Assembly: GCA_013361975.1 (NCBI GenBank)
Contig: JABFXB010000307.1
Location: forward strand, 1 to 6,913
Source: Dermatophilaceae bacterium
Lineage (GTDB): Bacteria > Actinomycetota > Actinomycetes > Actinomycetales > Dermatophilaceae
Direction: 5' to 3'
DNA length: 6,913 bases
Both the position numbers and the translations under genes were made by a program. The notes below the pieces were generated by a model. That model was not told where the DNA came from and did no database searches. It saw only the letters and a program-made list of their open reading frames with translations. Of the stretch, positions 1 to 5,572 are shown one piece after another (the first letter of the stretch is position 1; each line of letters begins with the position of its first letter).

Positions 1-244
1 CGTCGGCCTTGGCGCCCTTCTGCATGGCGACGAAGAACGGGTTGGTCGAGTCCTTGGTGATGAGGGAGACACCGACCTTCTCGCCGCCGCCTCCGCCGGC
101 GCCGCTGGCGCCGCCCGAGCCACCCGAGCCGCTGTCGGAGCTGCCGCAGGCGGCGGCCCCGAGGACCAGGGTGCCTGTGGCCACCGCCACGAGCGCATTG
201 CGTCCGGCGCGCCGCGACGAGGTGAGGAAGGAGCTGCGGTGCAT
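1..244 (-). CDS. Sugar ABC transporter substrate-binding lipoprotein, N-terminal part (runs off left edge)
   Basis: This is the first 81 codons of a minus-strand gene that continues beyond the left edge. It should encode the extracytoplasmic sugar-binding lipoprotein of an ABC importer. Residues 1-33 are a lipoprotein signal: a basic N-region with RR at 11-12, a hydrophobic core around 18-29, and Cys33 preceded by GAAA. Alanine at -3 is a loose lipobox match. Residues 34-55 are a Gly/Ser-rich linker. From residue 57 the protein reads VGVSLITKDSTNPFFVAMQK, the typical first beta strand and helix of ribose-type periplasmic binding proteins (Peripla_BP_4, CUT2 transporters). The ATG at 244 is preceded by AGAGAGG with 8 nt spacing. 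Transporter ATPase and permease genes would be expected further left. The divergent lacI gene and the palindrome at the promoter imply sugar-induced expression. The family call is firm; the sugar is unknown. Confidence 0.88.
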   Translation of the reverse strand, partial: MHRSSFLTSSRRAGRNALVAVATGTLVLGAAACGSSDSGSGGSGGASGAGGGGGEKVGVSLITKDSTNPFFVAMQKGAKAD

Positions 245-252
245 GGCGTAGA

Positions 253-259
253 CCTCTCT
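253..259 (-). promoter_or_regulatory. Ribosome binding site of the sugar-binding protein gene
   Basis: The minus strand reads AGAGAGG here, 8 nt before the ATG at 244. It fixes that start codon. Confidence 0.7.
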
Positions 260-275
260 GTCTGCCGCTGTCTCG

Positions 276-289
276 TGACAACGTTGTCA
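276..289. promoter_or_regulatory. Operator O1: perfect LacI-type palindrome
   Basis: TGACAACGTTGTCA is a perfect 14-bp inverted repeat with a central CG, the usual form of a LacI/GalR-family operator. It lies immediately downstream of the minus-strand -10 element, covering about +1 to +14 of the sugar-binding protein transcript, so a bound repressor would block initiation or clearance. The divergent lacI-type gene next to it is the obvious candidate ligand. The palindrome is seen directly; the pairing with this regulator is inferred. Confidence 0.8.
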
Positions 290-295
290 GGACGA

Positions 296-325
296 TTTAT
301 AGAGCGCCACTTGTGCGCACGTCAA
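296..325 (-). promoter_or_regulatory. Sigma70-type promoter of the sugar-binding protein gene
   Basis: Read on the minus strand, a -35 element TTGACG (325-320) is separated by 18 nt from a -10 element TATAAA (301-296). Both are close to the vegetative consensus, and the AT-rich -10 stands out in this GC-rich DNA. Transcription would start near 289, leaving a leader of about 45 nt before the ATG at 244. The predicted start coincides with the edge of the palindromic operator at 276-289. Confidence 0.72.
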
Positions 326-340
326 GGGATCCGATACACA
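311..340 (+). promoter_or_regulatory. Candidate promoter of the lacI-type gene
   Basis: A weak -35 (TTGTGC, 311-316) lies 18 nt before a weak -10 (TACACA, 335-340). Transcription would start around 346-348, at or just before the GTG at 348. The mRNA would then be leaderless, which agrees with the lack of a Shine-Dalgarno sequence before that GTG. Matches to consensus are only partial. Confidence 0.35.
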
Positions 341-347
341 TCGCAAC

Positions 348-1430
348 GTGGATGAGACAACGATGTCAGGGCCGGGCCACGCGCACGCGCGCATCGGCAC
401 GCCGGGCGCGGGGCGTCCGGTGGCGCGCGCGACCATGAAGGACGTCGCCGCCCTGGCGGGGGTCAGCCTCAAGACCGTCTCGCGGGTCGTCAACGGTGAG
501 GCGGGCGTGTCCGCCGCGGTGCGCGAGCGGGTCGAGCACGCGGCCTCCCGGCTCGACTACTCCCACAACGTCCACGCGAGCAACCTGCGCCGTGCGAGCA
601 GCCGCACCGGCACGGTCGGAGCGCTGCTGCAGGACGTCAGCAACAGCTTCTCGGCGAGCCTGTTGCGCACCCTCGAGGACGTCGCCCGCGCCCGGCAGAC
701 CGCGGTGCTGGCGGCCAGCCTCGACGAGGAGGAGGACCGCGAGATCGCCCTGGTACGAGGGCTGGTCGCCCGGCGCGTCGACGGGCTCGTGCTGATGCCC
801 GCGACGTCGCGTCACGAGTACCTCGCGGCCGAGCTGCGGGCCGGCCTGCCCACCGTCTTCGTCGACCGCCTGCCTCACGGCGTCGACGCCGACTCGGTCA
901 CCGTCGACAACGTGCTCGGCTCCCGGCACGCCGTCGAGCACCTCGTCCGGCACGGTCACCGTCGCATCGCCGTGCTGCTCGACCTCGGCACCATCCAGAC
1001 CGCCCAGGACCGCCTGCGCGGCTGCCGTGAGGCCATGGACGCGGCCGGCATCCCCGCCGACGACCGCGTGGAGGTCAGGGACCTGCGCACCTCCGACGCC
1101 GCCGAGGCCGCGGTGCGCGCGTTCTACCGTGGCGGACCTTCTCCCACAGCGATCTTCGCCGGGCGCAACGACCTCGCCATCGGTGCGGTGCGAGCCCTTC
1201 GGTCGTTGGGCCTGAGCCACCGCGTGGCCGTCATCGGCTTCGACGACTTCCCGCTCGCGGACCTGCTCGACCCTGCCATGACGGTGGTCCGCCAGAACGT
1301 GGGGCAGATCGGTGCGGAGGTGGGCCGGCTGCTCTTCGCCCGCATCGCCGGCGACACGTCCCCCCCTCGGCGGGTCGTCATCGAACCCACGCTCGTGGTG
1401 CGCGGATCGGGTGAGATCCGGCCGTCGTGA
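348..1430 (+). CDS. LacI/GalR-family transcriptional repressor
   Basis: A 360-aa regulator expected to bind palindromic operators and release them on binding a sugar. An unusual 29-residue, Gly/His-containing leader precedes the DNA-binding domain. The helix-turn-helix runs from Met30 (MKDVAALAGVSLKTVSRVVN), the standard LacI start, followed by recognition and dimer helices to about 73. The hinge reads NVHASNLRR around 74-82 in place of the common ARSLR. From about 88 the periplasmic-binding-protein-like effector domain follows, with VDGLVLMP, the VTVDN segment, a GHRRIA motif, and VIGFDDFPLADLLDPAMTVV near 296-314. Candidate starts are GTG 348 (used here; possibly leaderless), ATG 363 (weak GGATG upstream) and ATG 435, where the conserved domain begins without a clear Shine-Dalgarno. 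It is divergent from a sugar-binding protein gene and near GH4 and kinase genes, so it is probably their regulator. No operator copy was seen upstream of those two enzymes. Effector unknown. Confidence 0.93.
   Translation: MDETTMSGPGHAHARIGTPGAGRPVARATMKDVAALAGVSLKTVSRVVNGEAGVSAAVRERVEHAASRLDYSHNVHASNLRRASSRTGTVGALLQDVSNSFSASLLRTLEDVARARQTAVLAASLDEEEDREIALVRGLVARRVDGLVLMPATSRHEYLAAELRAGLPTVFVDRLPHGVDADSVTVDNVLGSRHAVEHLVRHGHRRIAVLLDLGTIQTAQDRLRGCREAMDAAGIPADDRVEVRDLRTSDAAEAAVRAFYRGGPSPTAIFAGRNDLAIGAVRALRSLGLSHRVAVIGFDDFPLADLLDPAMTVVRQNVGQIGAEVGRLLFARIAGDTSPPRRVVIEPTLVVRGSGEIRPS
355..368. promoter_or_regulatory. Operator O2: imperfect copy overlapping the lacI start
   Basis: AGACAACGATGTCA differs from O1 at only two of 14 positions and keeps an 11-of-12 symmetric core around the same central CG. 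Its centre is 79 bp from that of O1. It covers the first codons of the LacI-type gene, just downstream of that gene's candidate promoter, so it would serve autorepression or, with O1, cooperative binding. The sequence resemblance is direct; the role is inferred. Confidence 0.55.
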
Positions 1431-1438
1431 CGCGGCCG

Positions 1439-1485
1439 GGCGGGAGCAGGCCGTGACCGGGTAGTCGGTCAGACAGCGGCCCGCC
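1439..1485. terminator. Hairpin between convergent genes, probable bidirectional terminator
   Basis: TGACCG (1454-1459) and CGGTCA (1466-1471) form a perfect 6-bp stem with a 6-nt loop. GGCCG (1449-1453) can extend it by pairing with CGGCC (1477-1481) across a 5-nt bulge, and GGCG (1439-1442) with CGCC (1482-1485). It fills the 54-bp gap between the lacI-type gene and the GH4 gene, which end facing each other. No T-run follows, as is common in high-GC actinobacteria, so termination is inferred from position and folding. Confidence 0.5.
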
Positions 1486-2855
1486 TACCTCAGGTGGCCG
1501 TAGAAGTCCGGCAGACGCCCGGCGTATGCCGTCAGCAGCTGGCGGGCGACCGTCACCGAGTCGACGAGGGGGTGGAGCGCAAAGGCTTTGACCGCAAGCG
1601 ATCTCGACTGCTCGGACGCAGCCGCGATGACGAGCTCGTCGACCGCCTTCACCTGCTGCACGAGCCCGAGGGCGTGACCGGGCAGGGGACTCACCGGCAC
1701 CGGCACCGGCCCCCGGGCATCGACCGTGCACGGCACTTCGACGACCGCGTCGGCGGGCAGCCCGGCGACAGCACTGTCGTTGCGCACGTTGAGGATGAGC
1801 CGCGCGGGCTCGTTCCGGGCGATCGCGGCCATCAGCGCGAGGGCGACCCCCTCGTAGCCCCCGCCCTCGACGTCCGCCTCGGACCGCTCGTGGCTGTCGC
1901 CGTCGCCGCTGTCGCGGGTCTCCTGCATGTAGGTGGCGTTGCGCTCGCGCCGCACGGCGTCCCAGCGCTCCCAGGCCTGCTGGGGAGACTGCGCCACGGC
2001 GCTGTAGAACTCGGCCTGCTGAGTGACGAGGAACTCGCCGCGGGTCTGCGCCGCCCCGGCGATCTGGGCGATCGCGTCGCGGGTGAAGTAGTAGTAGAAG
2101 AGGTACTCGTTCGGCAGCGAGCCGAGGTCGCGCAGCCACTCGGTGCCGAAGAGGTGCCCCTCCTCGATGCCGGCGAGTGCTGCCTCGTCGGTGAGCAGGC
2201 TTGGCAACAGGTCAGATCCGTCGTGGCGCAGCTCGGTGAGCCACCCGAGGTGGTTGAGCCCGGCGTAGTCGATCTCGAGGTCGGCGAGGTCGCGGCCGAG
2301 CGCACCGGCTGCACGCTTGGCGAGGCCGAGGGGTGAGTCGCAGATGCCGACGACACGGTCGCCGAGCACCGACTGCATCGCCTGCGTGACGAGCCCGGCG
2401 GGGTTCGTGAAGTTGATGACCCACGCTCGGGGGGCGAGACGGCGTACGCGTCGAGCGACGTCGAGCGCGACGGGCACGGTGCGCAGGCCGTAGCCGACAC
2501 CGCCCGGACCGGTGGTCTCCTGGCCGAGCAGCCCGAGGTCGAGGGCGATGCGCTCGTCGGCGGTGCGCCCCTCGAGGCCCCCGACCCGCATCGCGGAGAA
2601 GACGAAGTCGGCGCCGGCGAGCGCCGCGTCGAGGTCGCGCGTGGCCGTGATCCGGGGCGGCGCCGGCGTGTCGGGGTGCGCACCGAGGTGGCTCGCGGCC
2701 TGTGCGGCGAGGACCTGGCGCATGACGTCGAGCCGTGCGAGGTCGGTGTCGTGCAGGACGACCTCGGTGACGCGGCGCTCGGCGGTGTCGCGCAGCAGCG
2801 CTCCGTGCACGAGCGGCACGCGGAACCCGCCGCCGCCGAGGATGACCAGCTTCAT
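1485..2855 (-). CDS. Glycoside hydrolase family 4, 6-phospho-beta-glucosidase-like
   Basis: A full-length 456-aa GH4 enzyme, close to the usual family length of about 440-450. GH4 enzymes cleave glycosides, mostly 6-phosphorylated ones, by an NAD+- and Mn2+-dependent oxidation, elimination and re-reduction cycle in the cytoplasm. The N-terminal Rossmann strand is MKLVILGGGGFRVP, with Gly-rich residues 7-10. ETTGPGGVGYGLRTVPV lies at 113-129 and INFTNPAG at 147-154. Cys172 in CDSP and His202 in GLNHLGW are the expected metal ligands. GGGYEG at 331-336 resembles a conserved C-terminal segment. The NFTNPAG form favours the 6-phospho-beta-glucosidase branch over alpha-glucosidase/galactosidase branches, but substrate is an inference. 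The ATG at 2855 is chosen because GAGGGTGG lies 7 nt upstream and MKLVILGGGG is the family start; an upstream ATG at 2906 adds 17 unrelated residues. It is divergent from a sugar-kinase gene, 131 bp apart. Confidence 0.92.
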   Translation of the reverse strand: MKLVILGGGGFRVPLVHGALLRDTAERRVTEVVLHDTDLARLDVMRQVLAAQAASHLGAHPDTPAPPRITATRDLDAALAGADFVFSAMRVGGLEGRTADERIALDLGLLGQETTGPGGVGYGLRTVPVALDVARRVRRLAPRAWVINFTNPAGLVTQAMQSVLGDRVVGICDSPLGLAKRAAGALGRDLADLEIDYAGLNHLGWLTELRHDGSDLLPSLLTDEAALAGIEEGHLFGTEWLRDLGSLPNEYLFYYYFTRDAIAQIAGAAQTRGEFLVTQQAEFYSAVAQSPQQAWERWDAVRRERNATYMQETRDSGDGDSHERSEADVEGGGYEGVALALMAAIARNEPARLILNVRNDSAVAGLPADAVVEVPCTVDARGPVPVPVSPLPGHALGLVQQVKAVDELVIAAASEQSRSLAVKAFALHPLVDSVTVARQLLTAYAGRLPDFYGHLR

Positions 2856-2986
2856 GGCGTCACCACCCTCGGACCGTACCAAGGTGGGACGAAGCGCTCG
2901 ACGCACTCACCCGGTGGGTCTGCCGGACGGCATGCGCGAGGGGGAATCCCGGTGAGTCGCGCGCCGACCTGCGGGATCATGGGCGC
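2856..2986. other. Divergent control region between GH4 and kinase genes
   Basis: This 131-bp gap must carry promoters for both genes but shows no strong -35/-10 pair. Visible symmetric elements are TGCCG-GA-CGGCA (2921-2932, perfect arms) and ACTCACC-C-GGTGGGT (2905-2919, one mismatch). A GATCAT hexamer (2975-2980) sits 6 nt before the kinase GTG and could be a -10 for a leaderless transcript, but its -35 is poor. No copy of the TGACAACG-type operator seen near lacI is present, so shared control by that regulator is unproven. Confidence 0.35.
2863..2870 (-). promoter_or_regulatory. Ribosome binding site of the GH4 gene
   Basis: GAGGGTGG on the minus strand, 7 nt before ATG 2855. It decides in favour of this start over the in-frame ATG at 2906. 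Confidence 0.6.
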
Positions 2987-4108
2987 GTGCCCCACAGACA
3001 GTCGTTCGACCCGCTGGCGTCGCGTCGCACCGACGACGACCCGCCGCTCGACGTCTTCGTGTGGGGCACCGTCTTCCTCGACATGATCTTCGCGGGCCTG
3101 CCGAGCGCGCCCAAGCCCGGCACGGAGGTGTGGGCCGAGGGCCTCGCCTCGTGCCCGGGCGGCATCGCGAACCTCGCCGTCGCGACGCGCCGGCTCGGTC
3201 TGCGCACCGGCCTGGCCGCCGCGTTCAGCGACGACGACTACGGCGACTTCTGCTGGCGCACGCTGGAGGAGCAGGAGGGCATCGACCTCGCCCACAGCCG
3301 CCGCTTCGCCGACTGGCACAGCCCCGTGACGGTGTCGATGTCGGTCGACCGCGACCGCAGCATGGTCTCGCACGGCCACCCGTCGCCCGTGCCGGCGAGC
3401 GAGCTCATCGGCACGCCGCCCCGCTCGCGTGCTGTCATGGTCGACCTCGCCGAGGACGAGATCTTCGGTGCGAGCGGCCCGACGTGGGTCGACCGGGCCC
3501 GCGAGAACGGCGCGCTCGTCTTCGCCGACGTCGGCTGGGACCCCAAGGAGCAGTGGTCGCCGCACGTCCTCGAGCGGCTGGGCCGCTGCGACGTGTTCAT
3601 GCCCAACGCCGTCGAGGCGATGGCCTACACCGGCACGAGCTCGCCCGTCGAGGCCGTCTACGCGCTCGCCGACCGGGTGCCCGTCGCGATCGTCACCGAC
3701 GGCTCGGACGGCGCGCTCGGGATCGATGCCCGCACCGGCGAGGAGGCGCGCGTGCCGTCTTTGCGCGTGCACGAGGTCGACCCGACCGGCGCCGGTGACG
3801 TCTTCGGCGCGGCGCTGCTCGTCGGCACCCTCGCCGAGTGGCCGCTCGAGCAGCGGATGACCTTCGCGAGCCTGTGCGCGGGGCTGGCGCTCCAGCAGTA
3901 CGGCGGCTCGCTCGCCGCCCCCGGCTGGGGTGACCTCGCCGACTGGTGGACCGCGCTCGTCAGCGACACGAGCGGCGACGCGTACCATCGCTCCCTCCGC
4001 CGGCGCTTCGCGTTCCTCGACGAGATCGTGCCGCGCGTGCCGGTGCTCGCCTGCCGCCGTGCCACGGCCACGATCGCCAGGCGGGCCGACGTGCAGGCCC
4101 TCGACTGA
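2987..4108 (+). CDS. PfkB/ribokinase-family carbohydrate kinase with C-terminal extension
   Basis: A 373-aa ATP-dependent kinase of the PfkB (ribokinase) family, which phosphorylates sugars, sugar derivatives or nucleosides in the cytoplasm. After a roughly 20-residue polar leader, the core begins at LDVFVWGTVFLD (21-32). The first signature GGIANLAVATRRLG is at 58-71, the NxxE motif as PNAVEA at 206-211, and the anion-hole/catalytic signature DPTGAGDVFGAAL at 265-277, with Asp271 as expected catalytic base. Beyond the core (about 313 onward) lie about 60 residues, rich in Trp and Arg, that ribokinases of about 300-330 aa usually lack. The start is GTG 2987; a true Shine-Dalgarno is weak (GGGA about 10 nt upstream), and GTG 3059 is an alternative nearer the domain. 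Pairing with a GH4 phospho-glycosidase suggests a role in the same sugar pathway; which molecule it phosphorylates is not visible. Confidence 0.9.
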   Translation: MPHRQSFDPLASRRTDDDPPLDVFVWGTVFLDMIFAGLPSAPKPGTEVWAEGLASCPGGIANLAVATRRLGLRTGLAAAFSDDDYGDFCWRTLEEQEGIDLAHSRRFADWHSPVTVSMSVDRDRSMVSHGHPSPVPASELIGTPPRSRAVMVDLAEDEIFGASGPTWVDRARENGALVFADVGWDPKEQWSPHVLERLGRCDVFMPNAVEAMAYTGTSSPVEAVYALADRVPVAIVTDGSDGALGIDARTGEEARVPSLRVHEVDPTGAGDVFGAALLVGTLAEWPLEQRMTFASLCAGLALQQYGGSLAAPGWGDLADWWTALVSDTSGDAYHRSLRRRFAFLDEIVPRVPVLACRRATATIARRADVQALD

Positions 4109-4117
4109 CAGCAGCAC

Positions 4118-4132
4118 GGGGCGCACCCCCCG
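4118..4132. terminator. Weak hairpin after the kinase gene
   Basis: A GGGG/CCCC pairing around CGCA lies just after the kinase stop. It is short, has no T-run, and sits in the 41-bp gap before the next plus-strand gene, so it may only attenuate or do nothing. Confidence 0.2.
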
Positions 4133-4149
4133 GGCGGCTGGACGGCAGG

Positions 4150-4530
4150 ATGGTGCGGGTGAGCGACGCCGAGCTGCCCGACGACATCCGCGACCTGCTG
4201 GCCATCGACCTGCTCGGCGCGCAGGTGCAGGAGTGGTCGATCGCGAGCGACTCCTTCACGTGGACCCTGCTCGCCGGCGACGCGGAGCGTGGCCACGAGC
4301 TCGCCGCGCTGACCTACGTCGGCGCCGTCGTGCTCCACACGAACCGGCACCACCTCGACCGGGCGGTCGAGGTCGCGGCCGAGGTCGTCGGCTCCCAGGT
4401 GGTCGCCGCGGAGGTGGGCGGGTTCGAGCACCGGCTGACGCTCGGGCCCGCGTACGCCTTCGTCATCCGCTTCTGGAGCGTCGACGTCCGCCGTATGCCA
4501 GCACCCGACCACCTGCGTCGCGCCCGCTGA
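4150..4530 (+). CDS. Uncharacterised 126-aa protein
   Basis: I do not recognise this protein. It is 126 aa, acidic at the start (AELPDDIRDLLAIDLLG, 7-23), with a mixed alpha/beta look: LAALTYVGAVVLHTN (51-65) and RLTLGPAYAFVIRFW (95-109) could be beta-rich or buried segments, and 70-90 (AVEVAAEVV) a helix. The end is basic (HLRRAR). No signal peptide, membrane segment or cysteine is seen. Codon use is GC3-rich like its neighbours, and the frame is open throughout, supporting a real gene. ATG 4150 is annotated, but GTG 4159 (VSDAELPDD) has AGGA 8 nt upstream and may be the real start, giving 123 aa. It follows the kinase gene by 41 bp on the same strand and could be co-transcribed, though nothing ties its function to sugar use. 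Confidence 0.7.
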   Translation: MVRVSDAELPDDIRDLLAIDLLGAQVQEWSIASDSFTWTLLAGDAERGHELAALTYVGAVVLHTNRHHLDRAVEVAAEVVGSQVVAAEVGGFEHRLTLGPAYAFVIRFWSVDVRRMPAPDHLRRAR

Positions 4531-4554
4531 CGCGCGGTCAGGCCACACGGCATA

Positions 4555-4570
4555 CGCCCTCGCGAGGGCG
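4555..4570. promoter_or_regulatory. 16-bp perfect palindrome (operator or terminator stem)
   Basis: CGCCCTCGCGAGGGCG is a perfect 16-bp inverted repeat in the gap between the 126-aa gene and the cupin gene. As RNA it could fold as a 6-bp stem with a CGCG loop and terminate the upstream gene. As DNA its symmetry would suit a dimeric repressor of the cupin gene. It starts inside a GGCATACGCC element (4549-4558). Which role applies cannot be decided here. Confidence 0.5.
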
Positions 4571-4593
4571 ACACGGAAGAGCGACGCTGCGAT

Positions 4594-4624
4594 GCCGTCG
4601 TGGAGCCAGCCCGTCGACGACGGC
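4594..4624 (+). other. Inverted repeat upstream of the cupin gene
   Basis: GCCGTCGT (4594-4601) and ACGACGGC (4617-4624) are perfectly complementary, 8 bp with a 15-nt loop. The right arm overlaps a 12-bp palindrome CGACGGCCGTCG (4618-4629). It lies 25 nt before the cupin ATG, so it may affect transcription or translation of that gene. CG-rich repeats of CGTCG type arise easily by chance in such DNA. Confidence 0.35.
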
Positions 4625-4648
4625 CGTCGCAGGTGCCATGGTGAGTCC

Positions 4649-4981
4649 ATGGAGAAGTCCTCGCTGACCGCCCTCGCCCGCGAGCTGCTCGAGCACGCCA
4701 CGCACGCCTCCAGCGGTCGGGCCGCCGACACCGTCTACGGCGGCCACGAGCACGTGCTCCGACAGACCGTCGTCGCGCTGGCCGCCGGACAGTCCATGAC
4801 CGAGCACGAGAACCCCGGCGAGGCGACGCTGCAGGTGCTGCGTGGCCGCGTGCGCATCAGCGCGGGCGACGTCGACTGGGAGGGCGCGCCGGGCGACCTG
4901 CTCGTCGTGCCGCAGGCGCGGCACTCGCTCGCGGCCCTCGAGGACTCGGCCGTGCTGCTCACCGTCGCCAAGCTGGAGTGA
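4649..4981 (+). CDS. Small single-domain cupin protein
   Basis: A 110-aa protein with one cupin beta-barrel. A helix-rich N-terminus (1-22) precedes the barrel. Cupin motif 1 is seen as GQSMTEHENPGEATLQVLRG (47-66), with His53 and Glu58 as metal ligands but Asn55 where the second His usually stands. Motif 2 is GDLLVVPQARHS (82-93) with His92. Such small cupins bind a metal or small ligand, and many in actinobacteria have no assigned reaction; the HxN form means metal binding should not be taken for granted. ATG 4649 is chosen because the domain starts soon after. GGTGAG lies only 3 nt upstream, and AGGTG is 13 nt upstream, so ribosome binding looks imperfect. An in-frame ATG at 4592 would add 19 unrelated residues. 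It is convergent with the next gene. Confidence 0.85.
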   Translation: MEKSSLTALARELLEHATHASSGRAADTVYGGHEHVLRQTVVALAAGQSMTEHENPGEATLQVLRGRVRISAGDVDWEGAPGDLLVVPQARHSLAALEDSAVLLTVAKLE

Positions 4982-4989
4982 CGCGCCGA

Positions 4990-5002
4990 CCCGCCTGGCG
5001 GG
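4990..5002. terminator. Short hairpin between convergent cupin and 158-aa genes
   Basis: CCCGCC-T-GGCGGG is a perfect inverted repeat around one base, in the 40-bp gap where two genes end facing each other. It could form a 4-5 bp GC stem in either transcript. No T-run is present. Confidence 0.4.
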
Positions 5003-5021
5003 GTGCTCCCTCGACCGCCTG

Positions 5022-5498
5022 CTAGATCGCGGCGGGGGAGTTCATCGGGTTGTCCTCTGCGGTCTCGGTCGAGGTGCGCAGCAGCTCGTCCACGAGGATG
5101 AGGGTCTGCTCGTCCTCCGTCGTCATGCGGCGGCCGAACGGCCCGCGGGCCAGCGCCACGGCGGCCCCCACGCGCACGATGCCGAGCCGCACGTCGTCGC
5201 GCGCCTCGGCCGACAGCCGCTCGAGCAGGCGCGTGACCGCGAGCAGTCCGGAGACGATGGGCCGGCCGTCGAGGGCGAACTCGTCGAAGATCCACCGGCG
5301 TTCGGAGGCCGCCGTCTCGAACACGGCGCGACCGGCGCCGCTGCTGCGCAGCGCCGCGTCGGTGACGGCGTCCCAGAAGGCGCCGCGCTCGTCGTCGTCG
5401 AAGACCGTGCGACCGGTGAGCGCGCTCAGCACCCAGACGGGGCCGAGCCGCAGCGTGGCGACGTCGGCCTCGGACCAACCCTCGAACCACTGCGACAC
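5022..5498 (-). CDS. Uncharacterised 158-aa cytoplasmic protein
   Basis: I cannot name a family for this 158-aa protein. It looks mostly alpha-helical: it opens with MSQWFEGWSEADVATLRLGP, which is rich in Trp and Asp/Glu, followed by VWVLSALTGRTVFDDDERGAFW (21-42, within a likely helix-turn-helix of helices), a central FDEFALDGRPIVSGLL stretch (71-86), a helical segment 86-118, and an acidic helix TEDEQTLILVDELL (127-140). The last ~15 residues are polar and probably disordered. There is no signal peptide, transmembrane segment or cysteine. The GTG start at 5498 is supported by GAGAGGTGG upstream (AGAGG at 5509-5513). The gene stands alone between a convergent cupin gene and a small secreted-protein gene on the same strand, so context does not define its job. 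Confidence 0.75.
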   Translation of the reverse strand: MSQWFEGWSEADVATLRLGPVWVLSALTGRTVFDDDERGAFWDAVTDAALRSSGAGRAVFETAASERRWIFDEFALDGRPIVSGLLAVTRLLERLSAEARDDVRLGIVRVGAAVALARGPFGRRMTTEDEQTLILVDELLRTSTETAEDNPMNSPAAI

Positions 5499-5508
5499 GT
5501 CACCACCA

Positions 5509-5514
5509 CCTCTC
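5509..5514 (-). promoter_or_regulatory. Ribosome binding site of the 158-aa gene
   Basis: GAGAGG on the minus strand, 10 nt before the GTG at 5498. It supports this non-ATG start. Confidence 0.55.
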
Positions 5515-5572
5515 GTCCACCGGCGGCCACCTCAAGCGTACGACCGTCGTGGAGCGAGGGCCGTGGAGATGT

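Noticed and set aside
37..160. Gly/Ser-rich repeat region in the sugar-binding protein gene
   Set aside because: It is the usual flexible linker after the lipidated cysteine in actinobacterial binding proteins, not a DNA repeat of interest.
366..1220. Long open frame antisense to the LacI-type gene (284 codons, minus)
   Set aside because: It is rich in Arg, Gly, Ala and Asp in the pattern made by the complement of GC3-biased codons, has no recognisable domain, and lies wholly under a confident LacI gene.
1494..2336. Open frame on the plus strand under the GH4 gene
   Set aside because: The GH4 product has all family motifs in one uninterrupted frame; the opposite frame shows only compositional bias.
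2856..2906. Upstream in-frame ATG (2906) for the GH4 gene
   Set aside because: It adds 17 residues before the conserved Rossmann strand, and the GAGGGTGG site points to ATG 2855.
2905..2932. LacI-type operator between the GH4 and kinase genes
   Set aside because: The symmetric elements here (TGCCG-GA-CGGCA and ACTCACC-C-GGTGGGT) do not resemble the TGACAACGTTGTCA operator near lacI, so I did not call them sites for that regulator.
2979..2981. ATG just before the kinase GTG
   Set aside because: It is 8 nt upstream of the GTG and out of frame with the kinase.
2852..4126. Long open frame antisense to the kinase gene (424 codons, minus)
   Set aside because: Low-complexity Arg/Ala/Gly/Val translation without motifs, fully covered by the PfkB gene with intact signatures on the other strand.
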